DNA from: Polaribacter litorisediminis
GTDB taxonomy: Bacteria > Bacteroidota > Bacteroidia > Flavobacteriales > Flavobacteriaceae
Assembly (NCBI RefSeq): GCF_019968605.1
Contig: NZ_CP082966.1
Coordinates: 1,971,001-2,035,000, forward strand
DNA: 64,000 nt
Reading direction: 5' to 3'
Positions within the stretch are counted from its first letter, which is position 1. Every line of letters begins with the position of its first letter. Both the position numbers and the translations under genes were made by a program. The notes under the pieces were generated by a model. The model was not told where the DNA came from, made no database searches, and saw only the letters and a list, made by a program, of their open reading frames with translations. Below are positions 61,779 through 64,000 of this stretch, piece after piece.

Positions 61779-61880
61779 TGTTGTTTGTATTTTAAAATTT
61801 CCACAAGGTCTGTTTAAGATTATCAAATTTTAATTGCATTCTAATTTTCAATTCTCATCACTTTATAATGATTATTTATT

Positions 61881-62213
61881 TTAAAAATTTTTAGTGCGCT
61901 CTTCGTCTTCTTTCATCAATTGTTTAATTTTTCTTTCTTCCCAGTCACTACTCATTAAGGATTTAAAACCAAAAACACCCAACCAGTGAAAAAACATACC
62001 AATACCCCAAAAAAGCCAGGTAGAATATACGCCGAAGTTAGAAAACGCTTGTTCAAAAGTATACCCGCTTTTCATGAGGCCAAATACAATCAATCCGCTT
62101 AAAAAAATGTTGACTAGAATATAAACGGCAAAATGAATATAAAAAGCTTTCATCGCTTTAACTCTCTTTTTTGCTCTTAAATAATTTTGTTCTTCTCTAA
62201 AATTTTGATCCAT
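61881..62213 (-). CDS. 2TM-domain protein
   Basis: The 110-residue protein follows the 2TM pattern: an N-terminal charged helix (YLRAKKRVKAMKAFYIHFAVY), two membrane helices and a final helix with the conserved end SSDWEERKIKQLMKE. The 2TM module (W-F-W-G-I/W-G motif in LFWGIGMFFHWLGVFG) occurs four times in this cluster, once fused to the kinase. Its function is not known; the charged ends suggest protein-protein contact at the membrane, perhaps with the kinase. Confidence 0.9.
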   Translation of the reverse strand: MDQNFREEQNYLRAKKRVKAMKAFYIHFAVYILVNIFLSGLIVFGLMKSGYTFEQAFSNFGVYSTWLFWGIGMFFHWLGVFGFKSLMSSDWEERKIKQLMKEDEERTKNF

Positions 62214-62222
62214 AATATCGTC

Positions 62223-62513
62223 TTATTTATTTTGTTCGTCCATGATTTGTTTAATTTTCTTTTCTTCCCATTTTTGCCCAAATCCGAATAAATTAAATCC
62301 AAAAACCCGCAACCAATGAAAAAAAAGTCCCACTCCCCAACCTAAAGCAGAAAACCAAAACCAATGAAAATGTGGCTCAAATTTTAAGTTGATAAAAACC
62401 AAGGTAGAAATCACCACACAATAAATGGTTAAGTGCGTATAAAATCCTTTGATATCCTTTACTCTTTTTTGAGCATTTTCATAACGTTGCTCTTTGCTGT
62501 TTTCTGGTTCCAT
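62223..62513 (-). CDS. 2TM-domain protein
   Basis: The 96-residue paralogue has ENAQKRVKDIKGFYTHLTIY, membrane helices with WFWFSALGWGVGLFFHWLRV and the end FGQKWEEKKIKQIMDEQ. It is closest to the module fused to the kinase (both have KFEPHFHWFWF/RFSPGFQWFWF). Co-transcribed, 9 bp upstream of the previous 2TM gene on this strand. Confidence 0.9.
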   Translation of the reverse strand: MEPENSKEQRYENAQKRVKDIKGFYTHLTIYCVVISTLVFINLKFEPHFHWFWFSALGWGVGLFFHWLRVFGFNLFGFGQKWEEKKIKQIMDEQNK

Positions 62514-62520
62514 ATTACTT

Positions 62521-62838
62521 TTAGGTATTATATTCTTTAATAAATTGTTTTATCTTCCTTTCTTCCCATCTTTTATTAAAAATCTGGCTCAGTCCAAAAG
62601 TAGTTACAAACTGAAAACCAATACTTAATCCCCAAAAAAACCAAATAATATAATTGTATGGATTCAATAAAGCTTCCCTAAAACTATCGCCATTATGAAT
62701 ATTCCCTGCTATAAAAATAGTTGTTAAAAAAATATTTACCAATATGTAAGCTGCCAAATTTTTATAAAATTTACTAATTTTATTTACTTTTCTACGCGCT
62801 AAAACATATCGTTGTTCTTGTGTTAATTCGTTTTTCAT
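62521..62838 (-). CDS. 2TM-domain protein
   Basis: The 105-residue paralogue has YVLARRKVNKISKFYKNLAAY, helices with IIWFFWGLSIGFQFVTTFG and the end FNKRWEERKIKQFIKEY. It begins at the base where the kinase gene ends (1-base overlap), showing translational coupling with the kinase. Confidence 0.9.
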   Translation of the reverse strand: MKNELTQEQRYVLARRKVNKISKFYKNLAAYILVNIFLTTIFIAGNIHNGDSFREALLNPYNYIIWFFWGLSIGFQFVTTFGLSQIFNKRWEERKIKQFIKEYNT

Positions 62839-63998
62839 TATCTTCTTTTTAACTGATTTTCTTTTTCCAATATTTCTTTAATTTTTCTATCCTCCCAATT
62901 TTTACCAAGAAAAATATTATAATTATTAACTTCTAAAAAGTGAAAAGTTAGACCAATTCCCCAACCAAACATTGGAAACCAAAACCATTGAAATCCTGGC
63001 GAAAATCTTAAATTGATAAAAATTAAAAAAGGAATTACCAAGCAATAAGAGGCTAAATTTTGATAAAATTCTTTCAGTTTCTCTACTTTTTCAACTGCTT
63101 TTACGTATTTACTATTTTCTAAATCATCTGAGTACTTCATATCGTTTATTTTATATAAGAGCGGCAAGCTCACTTTAAATGTTTTGTTATTATTTTCTAT
63201 TTTCACCCCTTTTTGAGTGATTAAACCGTAGCGATCTACTATATTTTGTAGACCTACTTTGGTACTTTTCCCAATCGCTTCTTTTGGGTTGATATTATTT
63301 TCGATAATTAAATATCGGTCTTCTTGATATATATGAATGGTTAGCGGTTTAGAAGGTGAAACCACATTATGCTTTACAGCGTTCTCTAACAATAACTGCA
63401 AGGAAAGCGGTACAATTTTTAGTTCAGTATCACTGATATTATCCGGAATATGAAACTTTACAGCTTCTTCAAAACGCATTCCCAGAAGCTGCATATATAT
63501 ATTAGCGAATTTTAATTCTTCAGAAACAGGCACTAAATCTTTATTTCGCTGCTCCAAAACATATCTATAAACTTTAGACAATCTGGTAGTGAATTTTTCT
63601 GCTTGCGCAGGATTTTCGCCAATTAAGCTCGTTAACACATTTAAACTATTGAATAAAAAATGTGGATCTAATTGATTTTTTAAAGACTCAAATTTTGCAG
63701 TTTCTGTCTTCGCAACAATTTCTTGTTTTGTGCTTTCTTGTTTTACAGACTTTTTCCACTGAATCATAAATCCTCTAGCATGCAAAAATGCAGAGACTCC
63801 AAAGGAGAGGATTACATAAAAAACATGCTGCCAAATGCTATTTCCTTGAAAAAATCGATCAGGATTGTTACCCGAAATCAGAATAAAATTCACATAATTA
63901 ATGGCTAAAACTATAGGAATTGTATAAACTATTGTAGCAATGATACCCGCCCAAATTCTAGTATTTGTATGGTCAATCCAATTCCATTTTTTACTCAA
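62838..63998 (-). CDS. LytS-like histidine kinase with C-terminal 2TM domain
   Basis: The 386-residue protein (start ATG at 63998, two bases from the window end; an upstream extension cannot be excluded) has two or three membrane helices (about 17-80), a His_kinase domain with His113 in LKNQLDPHFLFNSLN and a HATPase region (LLLENAVKHN, GLQNIVDRYGL). The usual kinase ends at about residue 285. It is followed by a 2TM module (about 295-386; KVEKLKEFYQNLASY, WFPMFGWGIGLTFHFLEV, NWEDRKIKEILEKE) like the three separate proteins downstream. Partner of the LytTR regulator at 61023-61778. Confidence 0.92.
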   Translation of the reverse strand: MSKKWNWIDHTNTRIWAGIIATIVYTIPIVLAINYVNFILISGNNPDRFFQGNSIWQHVFYVILSFGVSAFLHARGFMIQWKKSVKQESTKQEIVAKTETAKFESLKNQLDPHFLFNSLNVLTSLIGENPAQAEKFTTRLSKVYRYVLEQRNKDLVPVSEELKFANIYMQLLGMRFEEAVKFHIPDNISDTELKIVPLSLQLLLENAVKHNVVSPSKPLTIHIYQEDRYLIIENNINPKEAIGKSTKVGLQNIVDRYGLITQKGVKIENNNKTFKVSLPLLYKINDMKYSDDLENSKYVKAVEKVEKLKEFYQNLASYCLVIPFLIFINLRFSPGFQWFWFPMFGWGIGLTFHFLEVNNYNIFLGKNWEDRKIKEILEKENQLKRR

Positions 63999-64000
63999 AT

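Overview
The window is AT-rich chromosomal DNA from a member of the Bacteroidota, almost certainly a marine-type Flavobacteriaceae (Polaribacter/Tenacibaculum-like; genus is inference). Evidence: promoters of the Bacteroidota type (TTTG, about 19 bp, TAnnTTTG), a PorV/PorQ-family outer-membrane protein, a carboxypeptidase-like/plug TonB-dependent receptor, 2TM-domain proteins, DUF6090-type proteins, a zapA-6S RNA-rny cluster, and gene pairs common in this family (aroQ next to xerD, recQ divergent from kdsD-tatC). No rRNA, complete tRNA, CRISPR array or IS transposase gene was seen.

Layout. 0-7 kb: end of a histidine kinase plus its NtrC-type regulator, a small secreted protein, a glycosyltransferase/ECF sigma/Nramp-like operon, and lipA. 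7-10 kb: a repeat-rich stretch with a MITE-like element, a DUF6090 remnant cut by it, a PAS hybrid kinase and a tRNA-like scrap. 10-16.5 kb: queD-idi, two peptidyl-prolyl isomerases (one a cyclophilin-FKBP fusion), prfC and a beta-barrel-like protein. 16.6-20 kb: two tandem membrane hybrid kinases. 20-28.5 kb: RNA methyltransferase, SAM methyltransferase, ZIP transporter, then a duplicated [accessory protein + TPR histidine kinase] module and one LuxR-type response regulator. 28.5-52.2 kb: mostly conserved core genes (recQ, kdsD, tatC, lptB, pssA, aroQ, xerD, rny, 6S RNA, zapA, M23 peptidase, TonB receptor, AI-2E-family permease, HerA-like ATPase).

52.3-61.0 kb is an accessory island. Nearly all its genes are on the minus strand, separated by long intergenic repeats (a 127-bp pair, a 132-bp pair and a diverged ~150-bp pair). 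It holds two DUF6090 proteins (one with an in-frame amber stop), a PspC-domain protein, two alpha/beta hydrolases, an SDR operon under a divergent HxlR regulator, and an ORF-less group II intron placed in a small palindrome. Its left end is a broken LytTR-regulator copy that nearly matches, at DNA level, the 3' end of the intact LytTR regulator at its right end. 61-64 kb: a LytS/LytTR-type two-component system interleaved with three small 2TM proteins, the kinase itself carrying a fourth 2TM domain.

The two most system-like observations are (1) the duplicated TPR-kinase module: three transcription units each carry an 18-bp dyad 43-53 bp before the start codon, with a -7-like element at constant offset, suggesting one regulon driven by the shared LuxR regulator, while the two kinases keep near-identical catalytic cores and divergent sensors; and (2) the repeat-delimited array at 52.3-61 kb, which behaves like a set of gene cassettes. 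The window is strikingly rich in signalling genes: eight histidine kinases (one partial) and three response regulators.
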